Source: Lewinellaceae bacterium
Lineage (GTDB): Bacteria > Bacteroidota > Bacteroidia > Chitinophagales > Saprospiraceae
Length of the DNA stretch: 64,000 nt
Assembly (NCBI GenBank): GCA_020636155.1
Contig: JACJYM010000008.1
Location: 1 to 64,000, forward strand
Reading direction: 5' to 3'
The notes under the pieces were generated by a model. That model was not told the origin of the DNA, searched no databases, and saw only the letters and a program-made list of their open reading frames with translations. The translations under genes were made by a program, and so were the position numbers. Positions 44,079 through 51,028 of the stretch are shown one piece after another. Position 1 is the first letter of the stretch. The number at the start of each line of letters is the position of its first letter.

Positions 44079-46316
44079 ATGAGAGGAAAGATAAAAACAA
44101 TATTGATATTTTCGATATATGTGCTTGTCCAATTTTTTATTTCTAATTGTGAAGCACAGAATTTTACCTATAAGTTTGTCCCTTCAGGCATAGAAAATGA
44201 TGTAAAAGCTTTGCCCTTTTTTGGAGGGGTAAAAAATCCTCAATTTTCAAACGTGGATTTAAACCTTGACGGAAAGGATGATCTCGTGGTTTTTGATAAA
44301 TTGGGTAGCGTAATTTTGCCTTTTGTGTCCACAGGAAGTGTGGGTGATATCCAATTTGTCTATGCTCCCGAATATCGAAATATATTTCCAAAATTTGACA
44401 GTTTTTTACTTTTTCGAGATTATAATTTTGATGGTATAAAGGACATATTTACCCTGCCCATAGGGGTAGCAAGTAGTGCTATTGCCGTATATAAAGGAAA
44501 AATTGTTGACGGAAAATTGACTTACGAATTGTTGACGTTTCCTAATTATCCACAAAATTATTTGCACTATCTGTACAATGCCAATGTCTATTCCATTTAC
44601 AATGCAACGTCGGATGTACCAGGAGTTGAAGATATTGACGGGGATGGGGATTTGGATATTTTAAGTTTTGATTCAGGTAGCACATATATCGTTTATTATC
44701 AAAATATGACCGTAGAAGAAGGCTTGGATTATGATGTTTTTAAATTAGTGAGGAAAGATCCGTGTTGGGGGAAATTTGTAGAGTCCGGAGTGAGTGATAG
44801 TATTTTTCTAAGTGATGATCCCGCCAAATGTTATGATTTTAATTTTAAATCTCCTATTGGTTCTAATAGGCATGCAGGCAGTACCATTCTTCCTATAAAT
44901 TTGGATGGCGATGACGATATGGACATCTTGATTGGCGACACATCAAGCAATACCTTAATTGCTGTTTTTAACGGAGGTACGAGTACACAAGCTTGGGCGA
45001 CATCATACGACAATAATTTTCCAAGCCTTGAAGAAAAAATTGATATCAGCACCTTTCTAGCTGCATTTTATGTTGATGTAAATAATGACCAGGTCAAAGA
45101 TTTACTCGTAGCACCTAATATATCGTCAGGAGGTCAAACCTATAACCAAATATGGCTGTATCTAAACAGAGGAAGTAATAACAACCCTGATTTTCACTTG
45201 ACAACGAAGAATTTTTTAAGCGAGCTAACTTATGTGTTTGGCGTCGGAAGTTTTCCAGAATTCGTTGATTACAATAACGACGGACTCATGGATATTTTAG
45301 TTGGAAGTAATGGGTTAGAATTAAGGGATGGGACGGACCATGCAAAGTTGACCTTGCTCAAAAACATTGGAACAAAGTCATCGCCTAATTATATCGTTGA
45401 AGATGACAATTTCTTGGGATTAAAGTCCTTCAGCGATGTGATTTATTATCCCAAACCTGCATTTGGTGACTTGGATGGAGATGGTGATGATGATTTAGTA
45501 TTAGGAACGAATAGCGGTTACTTAATTTACTATGAAAATCAGCAAGGTGATGATGGTGTCATGAATTTTGAAAGCTATACATTTCCATTAATTGACTATG
45601 TATTGGGCAATTTATTGGCACCGACAGTTTTTGATTTGAATGGCGATGGACATCAAGATTTGGTGATAGGGGAGAATAATAACTATTTGAATTATTATCA
45701 AAATAATGGTGATGCTTTATCTCCTTTCTTTGAACCCGATGTCACTCTGGCGCCAAATACGGAAGACTTAGGTGGAATTTTTCCAACGGCCGACACCAAG
45801 AGGAAAGTCGGAACACCGAAGTTTCTAAAAACTAAGGAAGGTTTGAGATTTTTAATTGGATTTAATAAAGGAAATATAGAGTACTATCAAACTGGAAATG
45901 ATTTGCTTGAGGAACCATTTCAATTGATTGCCAATTTGAATAATTTTAGAGAAGGTAATTCCATATATTTTAGTGCAGCGGACATTGACAATGATGAATT
46001 ATATGAATTTGTCATTGGAAATGATAGGGGAGGAATCAGCTTTTTTGATAGTGATATTCAAGTAGATGACGAATCAGATGTTGTGAATACCTTCTACGAT
46101 AGTATGCAATTGAAGGTTTCAAATCCTATATTGGATGAAATTATTATCAAAGCAGATTACGAATTGATTGGAAAAAAATGGCAATTACTGGATGTTCAAG
46201 GAAAAATCATGAAATCTGGAACATTAGAAAGCGACAAAATAGACGTGAAAGAACTGCCTTCGGGTGTATATTTTTTAAACTTGGGGACCGGAATTGCTCG
46301 TATTATAAAGCTCTAG
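44079..46316 (+). CDS. Secreted FG-GAP/VCBS repeat protein with T9SS type A sorting domain
   Basis: The start is taken as the ATG of MRGKIKTI (44079), which gives a clean signal peptide (~1-27). An upstream ATG at 44052 adds nine residues and would overlap the divergent antiporter gene. FG-GAP/VCBS motifs recur through the protein: VDLNLDGKDDLVVFDK, EDIDGDGDLDILSFD, LDGDDDMDILIGD, YNNDGLMDILVGS, DLDGDGDDDLVLG, DLNGDGHQDLVIG. They predict a calcium-binding beta-propeller. The C-terminal ~75 residues (LLDVQGKIMKSG, LPSGVYFLNLG) are the type A T9SS signal. A cell-surface adhesive or binding role is likely. Its stop overlaps the convergent YggS gene by 14 bp. Confidence 0.85.
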   Translation: MRGKIKTILIFSIYVLVQFFISNCEAQNFTYKFVPSGIENDVKALPFFGGVKNPQFSNVDLNLDGKDDLVVFDKLGSVILPFVSTGSVGDIQFVYAPEYRNIFPKFDSFLLFRDYNFDGIKDIFTLPIGVASSAIAVYKGKIVDGKLTYELLTFPNYPQNYLHYLYNANVYSIYNATSDVPGVEDIDGDGDLDILSFDSGSTYIVYYQNMTVEEGLDYDVFKLVRKDPCWGKFVESGVSDSIFLSDDPAKCYDFNFKSPIGSNRHAGSTILPINLDGDDDMDILIGDTSSNTLIAVFNGGTSTQAWATSYDNNFPSLEEKIDISTFLAAFYVDVNNDQVKDLLVAPNISSGGQTYNQIWLYLNRGSNNNPDFHLTTKNFLSELTYVFGVGSFPEFVDYNNDGLMDILVGSNGLELRDGTDHAKLTLLKNIGTKSSPNYIVEDDNFLGLKSFSDVIYYPKPAFGDLDGDGDDDLVLGTNSGYLIYYENQQGDDGVMNFESYTFPLIDYVLGNLLAPTVFDLNGDGHQDLVIGENNNYLNYYQNNGDALSPFFEPDVTLAPNTEDLGGIFPTADTKRKVGTPKFLKTKEGLRFLIGFNKGNIEYYQTGNDLLEEPFQLIANLNNFREGNSIYFSAADIDNDELYEFVIGNDRGGISFFDSDIQVDDESDVVNTFYDSMQLKVSNPILDEIIIKADYELIGKKWQLLDVQGKIMKSGTLESDKIDVKELPSGVYFLNLGTGIARIIKL

Positions 46317-46956
46317 AACCAAAAATCAAGCTGCCGATTCTCACCATGTTACTTCCTTCTTCAATGGCTATTTGATAATCGCCAGACATTCCCATTGATA
46401 AAGTATCGAAATGATGCATATGAAACCGTTGATGAATACTTAGGTATTTGTAACACAGTCCGTGGAATTCGAGTCCGATTTGTACTTCATCATCCGTAAA
46501 AGTAGCCATACCCATGAGTCCTCTTAGACGAAGGTTAGAAAATTGATTTTCATAAAGTGGAATGACAAAATCCTCTAAATCCTCAGGAGAAATTCCATAT
46601 TTCGAATCTTCTTCGGCGATTTTTACTTGAAGTAAAATGTTGATTATGCGGTCATTATCTAATGCTAGTTTATCTAATAGTTCGATCAATTCCATACTAT
46701 CAACGGAATGTATCATGTGAACAAATGGAGCTATCATTTTGGCTTTATTCTTCTGTAAATGCCCGATCATGTGCCAGCGAATATCTTTGGGCAATGCTTC
46801 ATACTTACCCACGAGTTCCTGAACTTTATTTTCACCAAAATCCCTTTGTCCCCTGTTGTAAACGTCCAATATCTCTTCATTCGATTTGGTCTTAGACACA
46901 GCGACGAGAGCCACATCCTTTTCTTTTAGATAATCTAAAATCTTGATATATTCCAT
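46303..46956 (-). CDS. YggS/PLPBP family pyridoxal phosphate homeostasis protein
   Basis: This 217-residue protein has the PLP-binding lysine at K22 (ALVAVSKTK). RDFGENKVQELVGKYE, IRWHMIGHLQKNKAK and GLMGMATFTDDE are the canonical COG0325 motifs, and LSMGMSGDYQIAIEEGSNMV holds the phosphate-binding C-terminal motif. The family is non-catalytic and affects PLP and amino-acid balance. It is monocistronic on the minus strand. Confidence 0.94.
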   Translation of the reverse strand: MEYIKILDYLKEKDVALVAVSKTKSNEEILDVYNRGQRDFGENKVQELVGKYEALPKDIRWHMIGHLQKNKAKMIAPFVHMIHSVDSMELIELLDKLALDNDRIINILLQVKIAEEDSKYGISPEDLEDFVIPLYENQFSNLRLRGLMGMATFTDDEVQIGLEFHGLCYKYLSIHQRFHMHHFDTLSMGMSGDYQIAIEEGSNMVRIGSLIFGSRAL

Positions 46957-47063
46957 TTTAGAGATTTTGATCTAGTTTTCAGCGATTCATAATTTTAACA
47001 CTCAGTTCTATTAATTTACTTGAAAAAAAACTGGACATTTATTATTTGGTTAGCATTTCAATC

Positions 47064-48410
47064 TTAATAAAACAATCCAACCATAGTGGCAGACAATAGT
47101 GATGCCAGACTCCCACCAATTAAAGCTTTCAATCCAAATTCTGACAAGGTCTTTCTCTGACCCGGAGCAAGACTACCAATTCCCCCAATTTGAATGCCAA
47201 TACTCGCAAAATTGGCAAAACCACAAAGCATATAAGTCGCCATGATCACCGATTTTTGATTGACTAAATGAACTGCTGATTCGGTAGATTTTAGATCTGC
47301 AAGTTGTATGTATCCTACAAATTCACTTGCAACAAGTTTTATTCCAAGCAATTGCCCCATTAGCATCATGTCATCGCTAGAGACACCGATGAGCCACATC
47401 AAAGGAGAGAATACAATCCCCAAAATTGATTCCAAAGAAAAGCTTTGATAAGGAGTATGGGTAGCCATCCACTCATTTAAATTAGTAAAACCACCTATCC
47501 ACCCCAGAATGCCATTAGCCATAGCAATAAAAGCAATAAAGACTAGTAACATAGCTCCTACGTTCATTGCTAGTTTGAGACCTTCTGTGGTACCATTCGC
47601 AATGGCATCAAGAAAATTACTGCCTATGACCTCTTTAGATACATTCACTTCCATGTCAATTGGCTGCGTCTGAGGATAGAGCATTTTAGACACAACAATG
47701 GCTCCGGGTGCCGCCATAACAGATGCTGCAAGTAAATGCCTTGCAAATTGTAATCTCAATTCTGGATCGTCACCACCCAAAAAACCAATATATGCCGCCA
47801 ATACACCACCTGCTACGGTGGCCATTCCACCAACCATGACAAGCAGGATTTCAGATTTCGTCATTTTTTCGAGGTAAGCTTTGATAAGTAAGGGTGCTTC
47901 CGTCTGTCCTAAGAATATATTTCCGGCCACGGATAAGCTTTCAGCACCTGAGATATTTAGAAGTTTTGTGAGTAGTTTTGCCATTCCTTTTACAACTACC
48001 TGTATTATCCCAAAGTAAAAAAGTACGGAAGTCAGGGCGGAAAAGAAGATGACAGTTGGCAATATTTGAAAAGCGAAAATGAAACCATTTTTACTGATAT
48101 CCATCAAATCGCCAAGCAAAAATTTAGCTCCTTCACCGGTATAGTTCAGAATATTGATGAATATACTGCCAACGAAATTGAAAATCCAAGCGATGAAACT
48201 CAAATCCACTCTATATGTTTCCTCACCAATATTAAAATTAAAGCCAATTTTATCGCCTACAAGAATTCCAACGGCAAGCAAAAACTGGACACCCAATCCT
48301 ATGCCAACAGTTTTCCAATTGATAGCTCTTCTATTTGAGCTTAAAAGGTAACATATTAAAACAAGGGTGGTAATTCCTATCAATCCTCTAGTCACAGACA
48401 TTAGCTCCAT
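47064..48410 (-). CDS. CNT-family (NupC-like) concentrative nucleoside transporter
   Basis: This 448-residue protein has about ten membrane segments. GNIFLGQTEAPLLIKAYL, MVGGMATVAGGVLAAYIGFL and CGFANFASIGIQIGGIGSLAPGQR are the family's conserved nucleoside- and sodium/proton-binding segments. It imports nucleosides across the inner membrane. The uridine kinase gene lies on the opposite strand about 130 bp away, so a shared role in nucleoside salvage is reasonable. Confidence 0.93.
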   Translation of the reverse strand: MELMSVTRGLIGITTLVLICYLLSSNRRAINWKTVGIGLGVQFLLAVGILVGDKIGFNFNIGEETYRVDLSFIAWIFNFVGSIFINILNYTGEGAKFLLGDLMDISKNGFIFAFQILPTVIFFSALTSVLFYFGIIQVVVKGMAKLLTKLLNISGAESLSVAGNIFLGQTEAPLLIKAYLEKMTKSEILLVMVGGMATVAGGVLAAYIGFLGGDDPELRLQFARHLLAASVMAAPGAIVVSKMLYPQTQPIDMEVNVSKEVIGSNFLDAIANGTTEGLKLAMNVGAMLLVFIAFIAMANGILGWIGGFTNLNEWMATHTPYQSFSLESILGIVFSPLMWLIGVSSDDMMLMGQLLGIKLVASEFVGYIQLADLKSTESAVHLVNQKSVIMATYMLCGFANFASIGIQIGGIGSLAPGQRKTLSEFGLKALIGGSLASLLSATMVGLFY

Positions 48411-48483
48411 TGTAAATTTGATTGTTTTACGCTGGAAAATTAATAAAATCTTTTAATTTACAAGTAAATATATTCAATGGGTT

Positions 48484-48491
48484 TATATTCG
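48484..48491 (+). promoter_or_regulatory. Possible -7 element upstream of udk
   Basis: TATATTCG matches seven of eight positions of the TAnnTTTG consensus, about 47 nt before the udk ATG. No -33 TTTG is evident. Confidence 0.3.
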
Positions 48492-48537
48492 CAGCGTGAT
48501 TTAGATTTTTGAATCTTGAAATGTTTATAATACAATC

Positions 48538-49161
48538 ATGGCTGTAAAATTTATCATAGGCATATCAGGCGGTAGTGGATCTGGCAAGACAAGTTTCATT
48601 AATGAGCTGAGAAGGGATTTTGACGAATTGGATGTATGTGTCGTCAGCCAAGACGATTATTACAAGGAACGAAACTTGCAAAAGAAAGATGAAAATGGGA
48701 TAATAAATTTTGACTTGCCTGGCTCGATTGAAGATGGGGAATTGATCCGAGACCTTCATCAGTTAAAAAGTGGAAATGCGGTCGAAAGAACCGAATATAC
48801 CTTTAATAATTCGCTCAAAGAAGCTGATACCAAACTTTTTTATCCAGCAAAAATTTTGATTATTGAAGGACTTTTTATCTACCATTTTGCGGAAATTCGG
48901 GAACTCATAGACCTTAAAATCCTCATTGATGCCAAAACCAGCAGCAAAATAATACGAAGGATAAAAAGGGATCAAAATGAGAGAAATTACCCGATTGATG
49001 ATGTGCTCTATCGATATGAAAAGCACGTCATGCCTGCATACGAACAATTCATAGAACCATTCAAAGATCAGGTCGATATCATCGTTAATAATAACCAGAG
49101 TTTTGATAAAGGTTTGGATGTCGTAAAAGGTTATATCAACTTTTTGTTAAATAAATCTTAG
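48538..49161 (+). CDS. udk: Uridine kinase
   Basis: This 207-residue P-loop kinase has Walker A GISGGSGSGKT (residues 8-18). VVSQDDYYKE and NFDLPGSIE are the uridine kinase substrate-site motifs, and LIIEGLFIYHFAEIREL is the Walker B region. It phosphorylates uridine and cytidine in pyrimidine salvage. The length agrees with E. coli Udk (213). It precedes tRNA-Ala by 42 nt. Confidence 0.93.
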   Translation: MAVKFIIGISGGSGSGKTSFINELRRDFDELDVCVVSQDDYYKERNLQKKDENGIINFDLPGSIEDGELIRDLHQLKSGNAVERTEYTFNNSLKEADTKLFYPAKILIIEGLFIYHFAEIRELIDLKILIDAKTSSKIIRRIKRDQNERNYPIDDVLYRYEKHVMPAYEQFIEPFKDQVDIIVNNNQSFDKGLDVVKGYINFLLNKS

Positions 49162-49181
49162 CAATAACGGAAATTTATTTT

Positions 49182-49189
49182 CATATTTG
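49182..49189 (+). promoter_or_regulatory. Probable -7 element of tRNA-Ala
   Basis: CATATTTG is a seven-of-eight match to TAnnTTTG, 15 nt before the mature tRNA start. Confidence 0.35.
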
Positions 49190-49203
49190 CCACGCATTTA
49201 AAT

Positions 49204-49277
49204 GGGGCTATAGCTCAGATGGCTAGAGTATTTGACTGGCAGTCAAAAGGCCGGGGGTTCGAATCCCCCTAGCTCCA
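49204..49277 (+). tRNA. tRNA-Ala (anticodon GGC)
   Basis: A complete cloverleaf is present: acceptor GGGGCTA/TAGCTCC with the G3-U70 pair that marks alanine tRNAs, D stem GCTC/GAGT, anticodon stem TTTGA/TCAAA with loop CTGGCAG (GGC), and T arm GGGGG-TTCGAAT-CCCCC. The discriminator is A and CCA is not fully encoded. The last 35 nt (49243-49277) are copied several times downstream. Confidence 0.96.
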
Positions 49278-49330
49278 CTTAGTTTTAAAAATGCAGCTCT
49301 GAACAAAAATTCGAGAGAAAATTTTCGGGA

Positions 49331-49365
49331 TCAAAAGGCCGGGGGTTCGAATCCCTCCTCCTCCG
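49331..49365 (+). repeat. tRNA 3'-end fragment F1 with a variant acceptor end
   Basis: TCAAAAGGCCGGGGGTTCGA copies the tRNA-Ala 3' half, but it ends ATCCCTCCTCCTCCG where the real tRNA has ATCCCCCTAGCTCCA. It precedes the first GIY-YIG gene by about 40 nt, as F5 does for the second. Confidence 0.85.
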
Positions 49366-49405
49366 TAAAAGTTTGAAAACTCTATATTTTACTTATTCTA
49401 TACTA

Positions 49406-49687
49406 ATGAAATTTTATACTTATCTACTTTATTCGAAATCAAACGACAGATTTTATATTGGTCAAAGTGAAAACCTTGTTGAGCGGTTAGGAAAACATAA
49501 TGGTGGACTAGTAAAATCGACAAAACCATATCTTCCTTGGGAACTCGTTTGGTATGATATTTATGACACCAGATCGGAATCTATGTCTAGAGAAAAAAAG
49601 TTAAAGAATTTAAAATCCCAGCGACGAGTAATAGATTACATTTCAAAAAATGGAAGGCTAAATTTAAAGAGCAGCTCCGAATTTTAA
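49406..49687 (+). CDS. GIY-YIG nuclease family protein, copy 1 (shortened C-terminus)
   Basis: YTYLLYSKSNDRFYIGQSEN has the GIY-YIG motif as YLLYS...YIG, with R27 and the E/K-rich RESMSREKKLKNLKS-like helix as in UPF0213-type single-domain nucleases. The start is the ATG at 49406 (MKFYTYLL); the in-frame TTG upstream lies in the leader shared by all copies. Comparison with copy 2 shows one T missing in the run after CCGAA, which brings a stop at 49685-49687 and removes 11 C-terminal residues. It is nearly identical to copy 2, so the duplication or homogenisation is recent. Proteins of this type are predicted DNA endonucleases. Confidence 0.8.
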   Translation: MKFYTYLLYSKSNDRFYIGQSENLVERLGKHNGGLVKSTKPYLPWELVWYDIYDTRSESMSREKKLKNLKSQRRVIDYISKNGRLNLKSSSEF

Positions 49688-49727
49688 TAAAATTCGGTCC
49701 ACAAAAAAACTAGTAAGTTTTTCGGGA

Positions 49728-49762
49728 TCAAAAGGCCGGGGGTTCGAATCCCCCTAGCTCCA
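49728..49762 (+). repeat. tRNA-Ala 3'-end fragment F2
   Basis: An exact 35-nt copy of tRNA positions 49243-49277 (3' anticodon stem, T arm, acceptor strand). It is preceded by TTTTTCGGGA instead of the anticodon and followed by the native flank CTTAGTT. Confidence 0.92.
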
Positions 49763-49863
49763 CTTAGTTCTAAAAAATGGAGCTCTAAATCCAGAAAAAT
49801 TCTTGAATTTTAATTCGATTCGAAAGTCCACGAAAAAACTCTATATTTTTCTTATTCTATACT

Positions 49864-50100
49864 AATGAAATTTTATACTTATCTACTTTAGTTCTAGAAA
49901 ATGGACGACAGATTTATATTGGTCAAAGTGAAAACCTTGTTGACAAGGAAATTCGACTAGTAAAATCAACAAAAACGATATCTTCCTTTTCCGGGATCTC
50001 GTTTGGTATGATATTTACCAGAATCCAGAAAAAGTTAATCTATAGTTCTAGAAAAATGGAAGAAAATTCTAAAATCTCAATTTTTAATAATAGAATTGAC
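49864..50100 (+). pseudogene. Decayed, mosaic GIY-YIG gene copy
   Basis: ATGAAATTTTATACTTATCT and later TTGGTCAAAGTGAAAACCTT, CTCGTTTGGTATGATATTTA match the intact genes. Between them are deletions and a replaced block: GTTCTAGAAAATGGA, which resembles the flank GTTCTAAAAAATGGA found after the tRNA fragments. Several frameshifts make it non-coding. The mosaic look suggests recombination between array units, or possibly a collapsed assembly. Confidence 0.7.
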
Positions 50101-50197
50101 ATTTTGGGATCAAAAATGGAAGGCTAAATTTAAAGAGCAGCTCCGAATTTTTAACAAAAATTCGAGAGTCCACGAAAAACGACTAAGTTTTTCGGGA

Positions 50198-50232
50198 TCA
50201 AAAGGCCGGGGGTTCGAATCCCCCTAGCTCCA
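50198..50232 (+). repeat. tRNA-Ala 3'-end fragment F3
   Basis: Exact 35-nt copy of the tRNA-Ala 3' end, inside the first 131-bp unit. Confidence 0.92.
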
Positions 50233-50328
50233 CTTAGTTCTAAAAAATGGAAGGCTAAATTTAAAGAGCAGCTCCGAATTTTTAACAAAAATTCGATAGT
50301 CCACGAAAAACGACTAAGTTTTTCGGGA

Positions 50329-50363
50329 TCAAAAGGCCGGGGGTTCGAATCCCCCTAGCTCCA
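50329..50363 (+). repeat. tRNA-Ala 3'-end fragment F4
   Basis: Exact 35-nt copy of the tRNA-Ala 3' end, inside the second 131-bp unit, 131 bp after F3. Confidence 0.92.
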
Positions 50364-50410
50364 CTTAGTATTAAAAAATGCAGCTCTGAATATTAGGAGA
50401 AAATTCTTGA

Positions 50411-50439
50411 GCCAGGGGGTTCGAATCCCTCCTCCTCCG
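50411..50439 (+). repeat. Short tRNA 3'-end fragment F5 with the variant acceptor end
   Basis: GCCAGGGGGTTCGAATCCCT followed by CCTCCTCCG shares the F1 type of ending. It lies about 40 nt before the second GIY-YIG gene, with the same intervening leader (TAAAAGTTTGAAAACTCTAT) as between F1 and copy 1. Confidence 0.8.
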
Positions 50440-50479
50440 TAAAAGTTTGAAAACTCTATATTTTACTTATTCTATACTA

Positions 50480-50794
50480 ATGAAATTTTATACTTATCTT
50501 CTTTATTCGAAATCAAACGACAGATTTTATATTGGTCAAAGTGAAAACCTTGTTGAGCGGTTAGGAAAACATAATGGTGGACTAGTAAAATCGACAAAAC
50601 CATATCTTCCTTGGGAACTCGTTTGGTATGATATTTATGACACCAGATCGGAATCTATGTCTAGAGAAAAAAAGTTAAAGAATTTAAAATCCCAGCGACG
50701 AGTAATAGATTACATTTCAAAAAATGGAAGAATAAATCCAAAGAGCAGCTCCGAATTTTTAATAAAAATTCGAGAGTCCACGAAAAACGATTAA
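50480..50794 (+). CDS. GIY-YIG nuclease family protein, copy 2 (full length)
   Basis: This 104-residue protein begins at ATG 50480. It contains YLLYS...YIG (GIY-YIG), R27 in LVERLGKHNGG, WELVWYDIYDTRSESMSREK with the conserved metal-binding-region glutamate, and ends FLIKIRESTKND. The length fits single-domain UPF0213/YhbQ-type proteins. It differs from copy 1 at very few codons and keeps the 11-residue tail that copy 1 lost. It is flanked by F5 before and F6 after. The predicted activity is DNA strand cleavage; a role in spreading its own unit is inference. Confidence 0.85.
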   Translation: MKFYTYLLYSKSNDRFYIGQSENLVERLGKHNGGLVKSTKPYLPWELVWYDIYDTRSESMSREKKLKNLKSQRRVIDYISKNGRINPKSSSEFLIKIRESTKND

Positions 50795-50805
50795 GTTTTT
50801 CGGGA

Positions 50806-50840
50806 TCAAAAGGCCGGGGGTTCGAATCCCCCTAGCTCCA
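50806..50840 (+). repeat. tRNA-Ala 3'-end fragment F6
   Basis: Exact 35-nt copy of the tRNA-Ala 3' end after GIY-YIG copy 2, with the same TTTTTCGGGA before it. Its CTTAGTT flank runs directly into the leader of copy 3. Confidence 0.92.
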
Positions 50841-50864
50841 CTTAGTTTTACTTATTCTATAATA

Positions 50865-50999
50865 ATGAAATTTTATACTTATCTACTTTATTCGAAATCA
50901 AACGACAGATTTTATATTGGTCAAAGTGAAAACCTTGTTGAGCGGTTAGGAAAACATTATATTCGTATTACAAAGACCAATTCTCACTTAACATATTGA
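50865..50999 (+). pseudogene. GIY-YIG gene copy 3, truncated
   Basis: The first 31 codons (MKFYTYLLYSKSNDRFYIGQ to GKH) match the intact genes, then the sequence changes abruptly to YIRITKTNSHLTY and a stop. The catalytic glutamate region is lost. The break marks the right border of the array, 30 nt from the end of the TonB-dependent receptor gene. Confidence 0.85.
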
Positions 51000-51028
51000 T
51001 TTTGATGCGGACCCAACTTCACCACCTA

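Larger units (their letters stand above)
50116..50377 (+). repeat. Two tandem copies of a 131-bp unit carrying the GIY-YIG 3' end and the tRNA 3' end
   Basis: The units 50116-50246 and 50247-50377 differ at only a few bases. Each holds the end of the GIY-YIG reading frame (GCTAAATTTAAAGAGCAGCT onward), the spacer ending TTTTTCGGGA, a 35-nt tRNA-Ala fragment and the CTTAGTTC-type flank. They appear to be the recombinational remains of larger gene-plus-tRNA-end units. Confidence 0.85.

Noticed and set aside
49243..50840. Additional tRNA-Ala genes at each fragment
   Set aside because: The fragments lack the acceptor 5' strand, D arm and anticodon loop, so none can fold into a tRNA.
49204..50999. 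Regularly repeated ~35-nt segments suggesting a CRISPR array
   Set aside because: The repeats are tRNA 3' ends, spacing is irregular, and the material between them is nuclease gene copies, not unique spacers.
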